Assembly: GCA_963970005.1 (NCBI GenBank)
Contig: CAXAMN010021729.1
Location: 755,371 to 819,370 of the forward strand
DNA from: Durusdinium trenchii
Lineage: Eukaryota; Sar; Dinophyceae; Suessiales; Symbiodiniaceae
Length of the DNA: 64,000 nt
Direction: 5' to 3'
Below are positions 21,079 through 30,239 of the stretch, piece by piece. The position numbers were made by a program, and so were the translations under genes. A model generated the notes under the pieces. The model was not told where the DNA came from and did no database searches. It worked only from the letters and a program-made list of their open reading frames with translations. Numbering within the stretch: position 1 is the first letter of the stretch; each line of letters opens with the position of its first letter.

Positions 21079-22933
21079 GGGCATCCTTGTGTTCTGGTGC
21101 ACGAAAGGTAAGACTGGCAGTCGTGGTGGCTTCGCCTGGAGCGTTCCGAGGTATTGTGGCACGTTGGACCTCCTACAAGTGCTAGGTGCCCATTTGAACA
21201 AAGTGCGCCCCAGAACAGGCGCTGGCTTCAAGCGCTGGCATTGGTTGGGGTTCGACTCGGCTACAGCCCAGCCGGTGGGCACAGCACAATGTGTCCGGAT
21301 CCTGCAGCCCTACCTGAGTGCAGCCATGGACGTTACCAGCCTCTCGTCCTACTCGTTTCGCCGCGTGCTTCCGACTTTGGCAGGGTATGTGGGGCTCTCC
21401 GAGACAGAGCGTCTTGCTCTTGGACAATGGGTGGATCAGTCCTCCAAGTCTACGGCTACCACCCCTCTGCGATATGACTCGCGGAAACAACGCCTCGGAC
21501 ACCAGTTGCGCCTGGCTGGCTTGCACTTCTTCCAGGACCTCAACATGGCGTTGTGGGACGAACTGCCGACCGGCTATGCCTCGGCCCGATGGTCCACTTG
21601 CATGGAAGAGGCTGACGAGCTCCTCGCTTCGGACCCTCAGATCCGCCGAGTTTCTACGGACTCCATCCCTGGCATGCCCGTGGTCAAGACCTTGCTGCCG
21701 GCCCAGGTCCAGATCATCCGCGCTACTGGTCAACGACTCACTGCTGCGCTCCGGCGGAAGCGCCCGGCCCCAGCCGTGGCTGCCGGCCCGGTGCCTGAGC
21801 CCACCCAGGGGCCGAGGAACACGGTGTCCACATTTTCGTTCACCAGTCCCTCGCGGCCGGCGAAGCGGGCACGGGTGGAGTCGCCACCCAGGGCTGCTGC
21901 TGGCGGTAGTGCCCAACCGGTGACGCCGCCCAAAGCACCTCCGCCGAAGGTGCCACCTATGCTGCCTGTGGTCTCGCCCTCATCAGCTTCGGCCTCTACT
22001 CCATCTTTGCGGGCACCACCACCTTTGCCATCGGCTTCACCTCGGGCATCTTCGTCTTCAACCACGGCAGTTCCTTCGAGCACGCCACCTTCGACCCCCA
22101 AAGTCAAGGCCATGCCCTCAGTGCTGCAACCGTCGCTGGAGCGGCCCCAGCACTTGCAGGAGGCGAATGATGCGGCCTTCGATGCAGCGGCCCGGGAACG
22201 CTGGCGCCGGCCCGGGCACAGCGGTGCCCCAGAGCCTCCCACGCTCATCTTCCTGGGCGAAGCAGGCAATGGTTCTATCTACTTGGGCGGTCTGCCCACG
22301 GACCGGGCATGGTTGGAGGCCCACCACATCGGCATGAGCCTCAGCGCCATGGACAAGATTGCCGCCGACTGTCGGGGAGGGGTCAGTGCTCACCAGGTCT
22401 ACCAAGTCAATGTTCCTGTTGGTCATCAAGGAGCCCTACGTGACCGCCAGTTGAAGTTGGTGCTGCCTATCTTTCTGGCAACCCTGTATTCAGGCTACTC
22501 CGTTCTGGTTCATTGCATGGCGGGGGTGCACAGGGCCCCTGTGTTGGCTGGTTTGCTACTTGCATGGATCCGGCGGTGCTCCTTCGAGGAAGCATACTCG
22601 CGCCTGGAGGGCTTGCGAGCTATCGACCGAGCCGGCGTGCTCAGCCGGCGGGGCGGCTCTGATATCTTCAAATGGGCCCGGAATCAGGTCCACATCACCC
22701 CACCGGCCCTTCCCAGGTATCCGATTTCCTTCATTACCTCTACCAAGGCGAGATCACACTGGCATGTGGAGCGTGACAACGCGCCCTGGTGCAGATGGCG
22801 CCAGCGCAATGCTGCTTATCGAGGTGAAGTCCACCGAGCTCGCAGCATTCATGAGGCCTTGGCCTACGGGCGTGCTTTCTGTATCACATGTAAAGCAGTG
22901 CTCCCTGGCAATGCCCAGGTCCACTTGTACTAA
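21079..22933 (+). CDS. Tyrosine recombinase C-terminal half fused to DUSP-like phosphatase
   Basis: The plus-strand frame (first listed start a GTG at 21089, so not a real start) carries KGKTGSRGGFAWSVPR, then SYSFRRVLPTLAGYVGLSET, ALGQWVD and PLRYDS, matching the box II region of DIRS-type recombinases. The usual H-x-x-R histidine appears replaced (YSFRR). After a Pro/Ser-rich linker (about residues 240-370 of this ORF) comes a dual-specificity-phosphatase-like domain: GSIYLGGLPTDRAWLEAHHI, and VLVHCMAGVHRAPVLAGLLL with a complete CX5R signature. The tail has a Cys pair (FCITCKA). With the inverted half restored the protein would be about 911 residues. A phosphatase in this position is not part of the standard tyrosine-recombinase element. 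Confidence 0.85.
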
Positions 22934-23147
22934 TAACTGCAGTCTTCGGAAACAGCACGCCTACCGGGTAGGCCGAGAGGGCGTCTCGTGTGCTATGCAA
23001 GTTTTCGCTCATAGGGACTCGGCGGACGGCCCGAGGAGTAGGTCCCTGGTCTGAACATCGCCCGAACTTTTATAGTCAGTCTTGCATATTTGCTGCAGCA
23101 TCTCGTATCCCAGTGAACTCCGGCCTCCACGTCTTTACCCTGTGCCA

Positions 23148-23660
23148 ATGGACCGGCCTCAGGCGATCCAGTTCGTTGCCGTGACACTGACGCCCTTGGA
23201 GGGCGAGGCCAGACGGGCCCGTGCTTGGGAGGTAGGGGATCAAATGGACCAGGCCTGTCGGGCCTTGAGAGCCCTTCCCCCGACCTCCACCTCTTGTCTA
23301 GGGGTGGTACAGGTTCAGCTGCGCGCTGCACGGAACCTATGTGAATCATGGATCGAATGGTGGGATGAGATCCAAGACCTGCCCAGGGAGGCAGCACGCC
23401 CAGAGCCGAGGCTGGAGGGGCTGTTGTGGCCGGCGGCCCCGAGACCTGGTACTTTGCCGCCCTACGCCCCACTGGTCAACACTACGTGTGATGATTTGGC
23501 GCGTCACCATGACAGTCTTCATGAGGCCGATCGCGCTTCGTTCCGGCAATTGCTCTATACTGCCCACCACGAGGCCCACGCGGCAGGCGAGGCCATCCGT
23601 TGGCCAGCGCTACAATGCCTGAGCTTGGAGCTCGGGGAGCTTGCAAAGCGGCTTCAGTAG
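23148..23660 (+). CDS. Small retroelement ORF of unknown function
   Basis: I start at ATG 23148 (MDRPQAIQFVAVTLTPLEGE). The frame is open further upstream to 23082 but without support. About 170 residues, Trp- and Arg-rich and mostly helical (RAARNLCESWIEWWDEIQDL). It sits between the recombinase and the Gag-like ORF in the same orientation. No domain is recognised; an accessory or structural role is only a guess. Confidence 0.55.
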   Translation: MDRPQAIQFVAVTLTPLEGEARRARAWEVGDQMDQACRALRALPPTSTSCLGVVQVQLRAARNLCESWIEWWDEIQDLPREAARPEPRLEGLLWPAAPRPGTLPPYAPLVNTTCDDLARHHDSLHEADRASFRQLLYTAHHEAHAAGEAIRWPALQCLSLELGELAKRLQ

Positions 23661-23840
23661 TCATGCCATGAACGACTTTGAGTTTTTGAAAAAGGGTTGA
23701 CACTGTGCGGTGCTCCATTTGGTACATGCTGTTTCCTTGCTTTGTGGTTGCAGAGCCTGTCCACTCTTCGATTCTGCGACCTTCCGTAGCCATCTCTGCT
23801 CTCCAGTGTTCGCTGCTCCCGCCACCTCCTGTTGTGAATC

Positions 23841-25019
23841 ATGGCCACCGTCCCTAAGCAGCTTGCTACGCCGGAGGACACCTTCACCACTCTTGCGCTG
23901 CAGTTCAATTTTGAGCAGCGCATCAAAGACAAGATCATTGAGTTGGGGATTCGCACCATTGCGGAATTCCGCCACTACGCCCGCAGTGAGGACGAAATCA
24001 AAAAGCTCTTCATCGATACAGTCAAGGACCCACCATATGAGGAGATGCAAGGGCGCCTCCAGGCTGCTCGGCTGCGCTTCGCTTGGACAGCGTGCAAGGC
24101 CTTGTTGGACTCCGAGCACGCCGCGGCCAGCCTGCCGCCAGCGCCAACGGAAGAAGAGACGCTCCTTCCCAAACAGGAGCTCGAGCAGCTGAAGGAGGCG
24201 TTCTTTCGACGCTACCACTTGCGTCCAGAGCCTCGCCAATATCCCTCTGACCGATTGCTGTCGAAGCTCAGCCGACAGCTGACACGAAGCCAGTTCGAGG
24301 TCATGGACCTGTGGACGGTCCGCTCACTCACTTTTCAGCGCACACATAGCCAGAAACGGCGACGCCTGACGGGCAACTTGTACCTCCAAGAGGATGATGA
24401 GGATGAGATCACTGCCAAGTCCTGGCTCTCCTACATGGCCAAGATGGACACCTACTTCCTGGCCCTGGCTATTGTGGGGTGTCGCCCCGTGGAGCCGGCG
24501 CCGTCTGCGCCTGAGTCGCTCGGTGCAGACAGTGTGCAATACGTCCAGGTCCCCTACGACATCCTGCTGTCCTACGCCAGCCGCTGCCATGATTTGATTC
24601 TGCGCACCTCGGAGGGGCGGCGCCTGCAGCTGGTCCAACACCTCGATGTGGAAGAGCGCGGTCAATGGGCAGCCAGATGCACAGGCCACACGACACTTGG
24701 CAATGTTATCAGTGCCATCATGCGTGAGCGTGACGCCCTTTGGTTGGCCGGAGCCCTGCCAGCCCCCAGCATCACCACGGGTGCCGCTGCTGGCGGCGCG
24801 TCACCCGCCAAGGCCCCCCCTGCGGATGCAGGGCCGGTGGGGTCGGTGGTTTCCACTCTTCGTGATGGCACGCAGCTTTGTCAGGCCTATCAGCGCAATC
24901 AGTGCCGCACCAAGAAGAACTGCCCACGTGGGGCGCACCGCTGCGGAGTCGTGTTGCAGTCAGGACGGGTCTGCGGATCGTACCAGCACTCACCTTCAGG
25001 ATGCCCCAAGGCTGCTTGA
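23841..25019 (+). CDS. Gag-like protein with CCCH-type zinc finger
   Basis: 392 residues from ATG. The N-terminal two thirds is helical (FEQRIKDKIIELGIRTIAEF), the middle is acidic and basic in turn, and the C-terminus ends with a Cys/His array: CQAYQRNQCRTKKNCPRGAH, CGVVLQSGRVCG, HSPSGC. This fits an RNA-binding Gag-like protein. The ORF stops at TGA (25017-25019) and the Pol frame resumes in the same frame immediately after it, so readthrough is conceivable. Confidence 0.8.
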   Translation: MATVPKQLATPEDTFTTLALQFNFEQRIKDKIIELGIRTIAEFRHYARSEDEIKKLFIDTVKDPPYEEMQGRLQAARLRFAWTACKALLDSEHAAASLPPAPTEEETLLPKQELEQLKEAFFRRYHLRPEPRQYPSDRLLSKLSRQLTRSQFEVMDLWTVRSLTFQRTHSQKRRRLTGNLYLQEDDEDEITAKSWLSYMAKMDTYFLALAIVGCRPVEPAPSAPESLGADSVQYVQVPYDILLSYASRCHDLILRTSEGRRLQLVQHLDVEERGQWAARCTGHTTLGNVISAIMRERDALWLAGALPAPSITTGAAAGGASPAKAPPADAGPVGSVVSTLRDGTQLCQAYQRNQCRTKKNCPRGAHRCGVVLQSGRVCGSYQHSPSGCPKAA

Positions 25020-25061
25020 AAAGAGGGCCGCTCCTCTGTTGGGGGGGGGCGAGGCCAATCT

Positions 25062-28000
25062 TTGGACACTCCTGTCTTTCATGACTTCCGTTCATTTTTG
25101 GCCGAGTTGGAGTCTATTGATATGCACCAGACTGAAGCCTCACCCTGCCCTATCCTCCTTGATGTGTTCAGTGGAGTCCATGCACCGTTGTCCAAGGCCT
25201 TCTTGTGGTGCCAATGGGAGATCATCACACCGATTGACATCGAGATCGATCAGGACCTGGACGTGTCGCGTCCGGCGGTCCGTCGGGCTATTCAGGCGGT
25301 GCTCCCTCGGGTGGCCACCATTGCGGGGGCGATGAGTTGCGCTACCAAATCACGAGCTAGGGAGAAACGGCCCGGTCCCCCTCCTCTACGATCCGAGGAA
25401 CACCCACGGGGTCTACCAGGACTGGACGAGGGACAACAGGCACGGGTCGACGCTGACAACTACTCCAGTGATTACCTGTTGGCATTACAACACTGGGGGC
25501 ATCAACAGAACCTCGCATGTCTTCGCGAAAACCCGCTCAGGTCTCTACACTGGTGGGACCCGGTCGAGCAGTACCTGTGCCGGGAGGATGATTGGCAGGA
25601 CTTGGACTATGATGCATGCGTCTTCGGAGGCGCTCGGCGCAAAGCCCAGAAGTTTCGTCACAACATCCCCGAGTTGGCCTCCCTCCCGGCCGTTCGATGT
25701 GGACACATTCACGACCCCAACGAGTGGCGCTCGTCGGGTAATGGGCAGTTCTCCACCTTCAACGAAGCGGAGTACACACCTAGTTTGGTCTTCACCCTAG
25801 CAGTATGCTGCACAGCATGGGCGGCGCGACAGGGCTACGGCATCCTCGCCATCCCGAGGTTACCGCCCATCAACACCTCAGGTGACGTACGACCACTGCT
25901 CCATTTTGAACCGTCCGAGCTGCGAGAGGATCTGATGAATGTCATGGGCTTCCACCTGGGCCTCACACCACCACGAGAAGACTCGTCCCATGTACCCACT
26001 CGCCAAGTCGCATTTGATGTGTTGCAACTGAGGTCACAACTCACAGACATGGACGTGTACATCGGCCCAGGGCATTTCTCCCATCGTTGGCCCCTGACAC
26101 AGTGGCAAAACCCCTTCCGGGCAGGGGAGGGCAGGACTGCTATTGAGAGTGTCCTTCACTACGCTCGATGGATCGCCGACCAGGACCATCTGTTGGCTGA
26201 CCTCCCATCCCTACATGGCAAGACGTTGGTGTGCGACTGCCCCCACAACGTGCTATGTCATGGCGATATCCTTCGTGCTCTGGTTTGGACTACTTCACGT
26301 CCTACTCCGACCTCGGGCCACGGCCATCCCGCTCGGGAACAGTTGCGACGGGTTTCACTCATTGCAGCCGGCATTCGCCCTGCCAGGGCAGTCCCGTTGC
26401 GCTTCTCTCAGGAGGTTGTGGTGGCCAGCATCATGGCCCTTTGTCCGGATATTAGTTGGGAGGGATTCCAGTGGCCTATGCTCGAGGACCTGCTAGTGGA
26501 CGATTCACACTACCAATGGCTCAACTACATGCAGAACCGCCCGGACTGGGACGGCCACGCCTTTGGTCCACGGTTGGTGGGCCCATTGGAGCGCAACGCC
26601 ATCGCGATGAGCGGACTTCAGCAGCCCGGAGCGGCCGCTGCTGCAAAAGCCTTACCGCCTATGATCCCCTTTGGCGTAGGGGAGGAGCGACATTTTGAAC
26701 TCGCACTTGAGTTGCAACAGAGACCTACCCCATTTGAAACTATGGGTGTTGTCGATGATGACTTGATCTTTGCCGCATCTGGCTATGCAGCCCAGGGAGT
26801 AGGCCTGCGGGAGGTGAGAAGACGCACAGGCCGTTGGCTCCAAGAACTCAGCCGTCGAATGTGGCCCATCACATACCACCTCCAAACATACCAGCCACTG
26901 CCCGTGCGGTCCGCCACTCAAGGGCGCCACATCGCCCTCATTGGGCTTATCATGCTGATTACTGGATGGCCGGACACTACGTTTGTGGCTAACCTGATCT
27001 ATGGCTTCCCCGCTGTCGGCTTTTCCCCGCATGTGCCCGTGTACAAGGCTCAACCAGCTCACTACATCCCGGACGCCTCCATCTACCAGGACGCCCTGCC
27101 AGCGGCCGCCCGCATCATCCAAAGCCTCCGCCCAGGTGAACACGACACGGCCATTGCCCAGGCGGGTGAGGAAGACCAAGCCAAAGGCTTTTGTGGCCCC
27201 CCACTGACATGGGCCCAGCTATGCCAGGACCTCCCCCAATTCAGACTGATCCGGAGGTTTTGTATACAACAGCCCTCGGGTAAGTTGCGAGTCATAGATG
27301 ACGCTGCAGACGGAGGGCAAAGCGCACTCAGCTCGGATGCGAACAAGCTGGATTTATGTACGAGCATTCAACCCGGCCTTCATGTTCAGTTGCTCTGGCA
27401 GGCAGCATCCTCGTCGATTCACGCGTCTGAGTTGCTGCAAGCTGGCATTTGGTCCGGGGGCGAAGACCTACCCAACGCCTACCGCTATGTCCCCATGAAG
27501 CCGACACATGGCAACATGGCCGTGGTGGCATACTACGACCACCACGTGGGTGGCCCCCGCTTTCGACAATACTACGGTTCTCTGTTCGGGTTACCAAATG
27601 CTGTGTGTTCGTTCAATCGCTTTCCCCGGTTCTTTCAAGCTGCTTGCCGCCGCCTGGCATATTGTATGACCAGTATGTATTTTGATGACCTGACAATCCA
27701 GGACTTCGGTATCATGGGCGGCACTGGCCAGGCATTCGTTAATGACCTGGCACGATGCCTTGGCTCGCCTTTCCAAGCAGAGAAACATCAGTCCTTGGCG
27801 GCTCAGTCTGACTTTCTGGGGCTGATCCATGATGTGGCTGCCTGCCACCGGGGTGATCCTGTAAAGTTCTGGGTCCGGGACCGATTGCTCACCAAGGTCA
27901 CCGACATCATGGAGGAGGCCACTCAGACGCGTCGCCTTCCTCCGGGACTGGCGGCCAAGCTCTTTGGCTGCCTGGGCTTCTTGACGACGGGATGCTTCGG

Positions 28001-28676
28001 CAAGCTCGGCCGGTCGGGCCTCCATAGCATCAAAGACAGACAATACTCCTCGCAAGTCGTGATGACACCGGAGATTGAACAGTCCTTTGCTAGAATTCGA
28101 GCTCTCCTTCAGTTGAAGCCTGAAAGAGAATTACCGCTCAATCCAGTACGGCAACACCGATACTTGGCAGCATCCGATGCAGCACAAGATAGGCCCCGCG
28201 AGGGCTCTGCGGGAGTCCTGTTCATCGACCCCCGTGGTAACCGAAGAGCCTATGTCGTCCATATCAGCCCAAAGATCTTCACGGTGTGGTCCCATCATGA
28301 GGCCAAGATTGCGCAGCTTGAGCTCTTGACAGTCTACATGGGCCTGGCATATAATGCCTCATCAGTTCGCGGAATGCATGGTATATGGTTTGTTGACAAT
28401 ATCGCTGCCCTCATGGCTCTCATACGAGGCCGCAGCAACAACGATGAGCTGGATTCTATGGCCGGAGCCATCCATGGCCTTCTGTTTGCACTCCGTAGTG
28501 CATGCTACTTCGAATGGGTCCAGAGTAAGGACAACTGGTCAGACGGCATCAGCAGACAGGGAGAACACGATCTGTGGTTCCAACAGCATGGTTTTCGTCT
28601 CTTCCACACCTACCCCCTGCTCCTGCTCCTCCAGCTGCCCTACCACCTCATCGCTCAGGTCTTTCAGTTCGTTTGA
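25062..28676 (+). CDS. Pol: methyltransferase-like, DUF4326-like, RT and RNase H
   Basis: 1,204 residues. Residues ~25-240 resemble a C5-type methyltransferase fold: ILLDVFSGVHAPLSKAFLWC, then AMSCATKSRARE, RENPLRSLHWWDP and DYDACVFGGARRKAQKF. Residues ~330-405 (MDVYIGPGHFSHRW, QWQNPF, LVCDCPHNVLCHGDIL) match the DUF4326 pattern with its closing C-x-C...CHGD block. The reverse transcriptase follows at ~735-990, with FGLPNAVCSFNRFPRFF and catalytic YFDDL. RNase H at ~1020-1170 has its acidic residues in SDAAQDRPREG, AQLELL, WFVDNIAAL and NWSDGIS. No stop or frameshift is seen in 3.6 kb, so the gene looks recently active. The start shown is a TTG; real initiation may be upstream. Methyltransferase activity is unproven; a canonical catalytic Pro-Cys is not obvious. 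Confidence 0.9.
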   Translation: MDTPVFHDFRSFLAELESIDMHQTEASPCPILLDVFSGVHAPLSKAFLWCQWEIITPIDIEIDQDLDVSRPAVRRAIQAVLPRVATIAGAMSCATKSRAREKRPGPPPLRSEEHPRGLPGLDEGQQARVDADNYSSDYLLALQHWGHQQNLACLRENPLRSLHWWDPVEQYLCREDDWQDLDYDACVFGGARRKAQKFRHNIPELASLPAVRCGHIHDPNEWRSSGNGQFSTFNEAEYTPSLVFTLAVCCTAWAARQGYGILAIPRLPPINTSGDVRPLLHFEPSELREDLMNVMGFHLGLTPPREDSSHVPTRQVAFDVLQLRSQLTDMDVYIGPGHFSHRWPLTQWQNPFRAGEGRTAIESVLHYARWIADQDHLLADLPSLHGKTLVCDCPHNVLCHGDILRALVWTTSRPTPTSGHGHPAREQLRRVSLIAAGIRPARAVPLRFSQEVVVASIMALCPDISWEGFQWPMLEDLLVDDSHYQWLNYMQNRPDWDGHAFGPRLVGPLERNAIAMSGLQQPGAAAAAKALPPMIPFGVGEERHFELALELQQRPTPFETMGVVDDDLIFAASGYAAQGVGLREVRRRTGRWLQELSRRMWPITYHLQTYQPLPVRSATQGRHIALIGLIMLITGWPDTTFVANLIYGFPAVGFSPHVPVYKAQPAHYIPDASIYQDALPAAARIIQSLRPGEHDTAIAQAGEEDQAKGFCGPPLTWAQLCQDLPQFRLIRRFCIQQPSGKLRVIDDAADGGQSALSSDANKLDLCTSIQPGLHVQLLWQAASSSIHASELLQAGIWSGGEDLPNAYRYVPMKPTHGNMAVVAYYDHHVGGPRFRQYYGSLFGLPNAVCSFNRFPRFFQAACRRLAYCMTSMYFDDLTIQDFGIMGGTGQAFVNDLARCLGSPFQAEKHQSLAAQSDFLGLIHDVAACHRGDPVKFWVRDRLLTKVTDIMEEATQTRRLPPGLAAKLFGCLGFLTTGCFGKLGRSGLHSIKDRQYSSQVVMTPEIEQSFARIRALLQLKPERELPLNPVRQHRYLAASDAAQDRPREGSAGVLFIDPRGNRRAYVVHISPKIFTVWSHHEAKIAQLELLTVYMGLAYNASSVRGMHGIWFVDNIAALMALIRGRSNNDELDSMAGAIHGLLFALRSACYFEWVQSKDNWSDGISRQGEHDLWFQQHGFRLFHTYPLLLLLQLPYHLIAQVFQFV

Positions 28677-28700
28677 GTGCTTTGGATAAGTTAGTGCCTT

Positions 28701-28865
28701 GGATGGAGTGCTCCCACAGGGAGAGTGTCAGATGTCAGATGACACAAGCGACGTGGGTCGCATTTCGAACCAAAGCACTTCAGTACAGACAGTACAGACC
28801 TGAATCGATTCGCAGAAAAGGGTAGCAGCAGCTGACATCTGTTGAGCGAGATTCATCGAATATAT
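28701..28865 (+). repeat. Split direct repeat B1
   Basis: About 165 bp from GGATGGAGTGCTCCCACAGG, 25 bp after the Pol stop, ending at the A2 boundary. It matches 29430-29594 with one base change seen (CGATTCGC versus CGATGCGC). Confidence 0.95.
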
Positions 28866-29018
28866 TCAATCATTTAAGGTAGGCAGGGTCGGTGATGATG
28901 AATTATTTGGGAAGCTTCGAATCAACGTCTCCCAATGTTTGAATGCTCAAGCCAAACTGGGGAGACGCCCCTTGAGGAGCAGTGTCGCTGCTGGTACCTC
29001 AAGCTAAACTTTTTCTCC
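28860..29018 (+). repeat. Split direct repeat A2
   Basis: The second A copy, directly abutting B1 and overlapping it by a few AT bases. It preserves the uninterrupted continuation TCAAGCTAAACTTTTTCTCC and so shows what A1 looked like before the inversion. Confidence 0.95.
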
Positions 29019-29429
29019 CACCCTGCCACACCCTGTTAGTACTTTCATGTCCACCTGGTGCTAGTCGAGCTGGTGGCTGACTTGGCTTGTTGCCGGAAGA
29101 GTCTGGTTACCTGGTGACAGTCGCTTCACCTGTGGCCTTGCTGGTGCTTGATGGCCGTATTCCGGGTTATTTTCAGTTACCACGGCTATGCTTGTGACGC
29201 TTGCAGCCTGGGCTGTCGGCCACATGAGATGGGGACTGTGCTGTCTGCCGCTGTCGTCCAGTTGTCTTTTTCCGGCTGTCCGCCGCCTAGCCATCATACC
29301 TGTTCTGACGGTCCCAGGTATTGAAGATGACTAGGGAGTTTCATTTAATCTTTTCATCGCTCTGTCCAGAGCTGGCATCCGTTGTGGCCGTAGGACCGCC
29401 CCTGCGGTATCCTCTCGGTCACTACATAC

Positions 29430-29594
29430 GGATGGAGTGCTCCCACAGGGAGAGTGTCAGATGTCAGATGACACAAGCGACGTGGGTCGCATTTCGAACC
29501 AAAGCACTTCAGTACAGACAGTACAGACCTGAATCGATGCGCAGAAAAGGGTAGCAGCAGCTGACATCTGTTGAGCGAGATTCATCGAATATAT
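29430..29594 (+). repeat. Split direct repeat B2
   Basis: The right terminus of the element. It ends in CGAATATATATAT, after which TATACTGTAGTTGAAC is flanking DNA. The left flank also contains TAGTTGAAC just before A1, a nine-base match of uncertain meaning. Confidence 0.93.
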
Positions 29595-30239
29595 ATATAT
29601 ATACTGTAGTTGAACTTCCTATGTTTGTGTCACAAAGTCCTGCACTGTCCATTGAACTACATGCAGGGCCAGGTAGAACAGGTATGTTTTCATATGTTTT
29701 CTCTGCGCCAGGTTTGCTGAGAGTTGCAGAGCGACTCTCCCAGGATGCCTCCGTGGGCGGTCGTGAGGGCCTCATTGTGGAACTCCCATGAGTGTTTTTT
29801 CTCGCAGCGGTCCAGTGAGCGACTCTGTTGCTAGTTCTTCGTACTTGTTTCAATGGCTTTCGCGTTTTGATGGAAGCTTAAGATGTTTCATCGCCATACA
29901 GTGAGGTACGACCAAGTAGCCTTTTGATCAAGTCTGCATGGCATCGACCTTGTAGCCGCTTGTAGCTTTTGGGCTCGCGGAAGGGAAGGGCATCAAGGCA
30001 TCAGGGCATCATGCGCGCTGTGCTGTTGGCGTAGTTTGGTTGCACCTGTGGTTGATCCACAAGTTGCCTTTCTAATCTTTCTAACGGTGTCCTGAAGTCT
30101 CAGGATCTTGATCGCGCAAGTGGTGGCTCAGTCGACCACAGTGTCGCCACAGGCTTTCCGATGTGTTGAGGTTTTCTGTTGTCTTCATGTCTTGACGTTT
30201 CTTTCCTCCTTTGGGATCCTTTGGGTTCCACGTTGCCAG
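29595..30239. other. Mostly non-coding; one weak exon candidate
   Basis: The only protein-like stretch is about 29713-29800 on the plus strand after CTCTGCGCCAG (LLRVAERLSQDASVGGREGL, then a stop). It could be the terminal exon of a gene disrupted by the retroelement. The rest shows nothing. Confidence 0.3.

Larger units (their letters stand above)
20025..29594 (+). mobile_element. Tyrosine-recombinase (DIRS-order) retrotransposon, ~9.6 kb
   Basis: The element is bounded by split direct repeats: A1 (20025-20163), B1 (28701-28865), A2 (28860-29018) and B2 (29430-29594). The order A1-coding-B1-A2-B2 is the arrangement known for PAT/Ngaro-type tyrosine-recombinase retrotransposons; the ~410 bp between A2 and B2 is unusual. 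It encodes a tyrosine recombinase, a Gag-like zinc-finger protein and an RT-RNase H polyprotein, all in plus orientation except one inverted segment. The recombinase is 5' of the other ORFs, unlike Ngaro where it is 3'. A copies are identical over 139 bp and B copies differ at one base seen, so the insertion is young. There is no integrase, LTR or clear target duplication. Confidence 0.9.

Noticed and set aside
21182..22429. Long minus-strand frames opposite the recombinase-phosphatase ORF
   Set aside because: High-GC shadow frames; the plus frame carries the conserved motifs.
20023..28998. First reading of the 20.0/28.9-kb repeats as a pair of LTRs
   Set aside because: The B1-A2-B2 arrangement, the absence of an integrase and the presence of a tyrosine recombinase fit split direct repeats instead.
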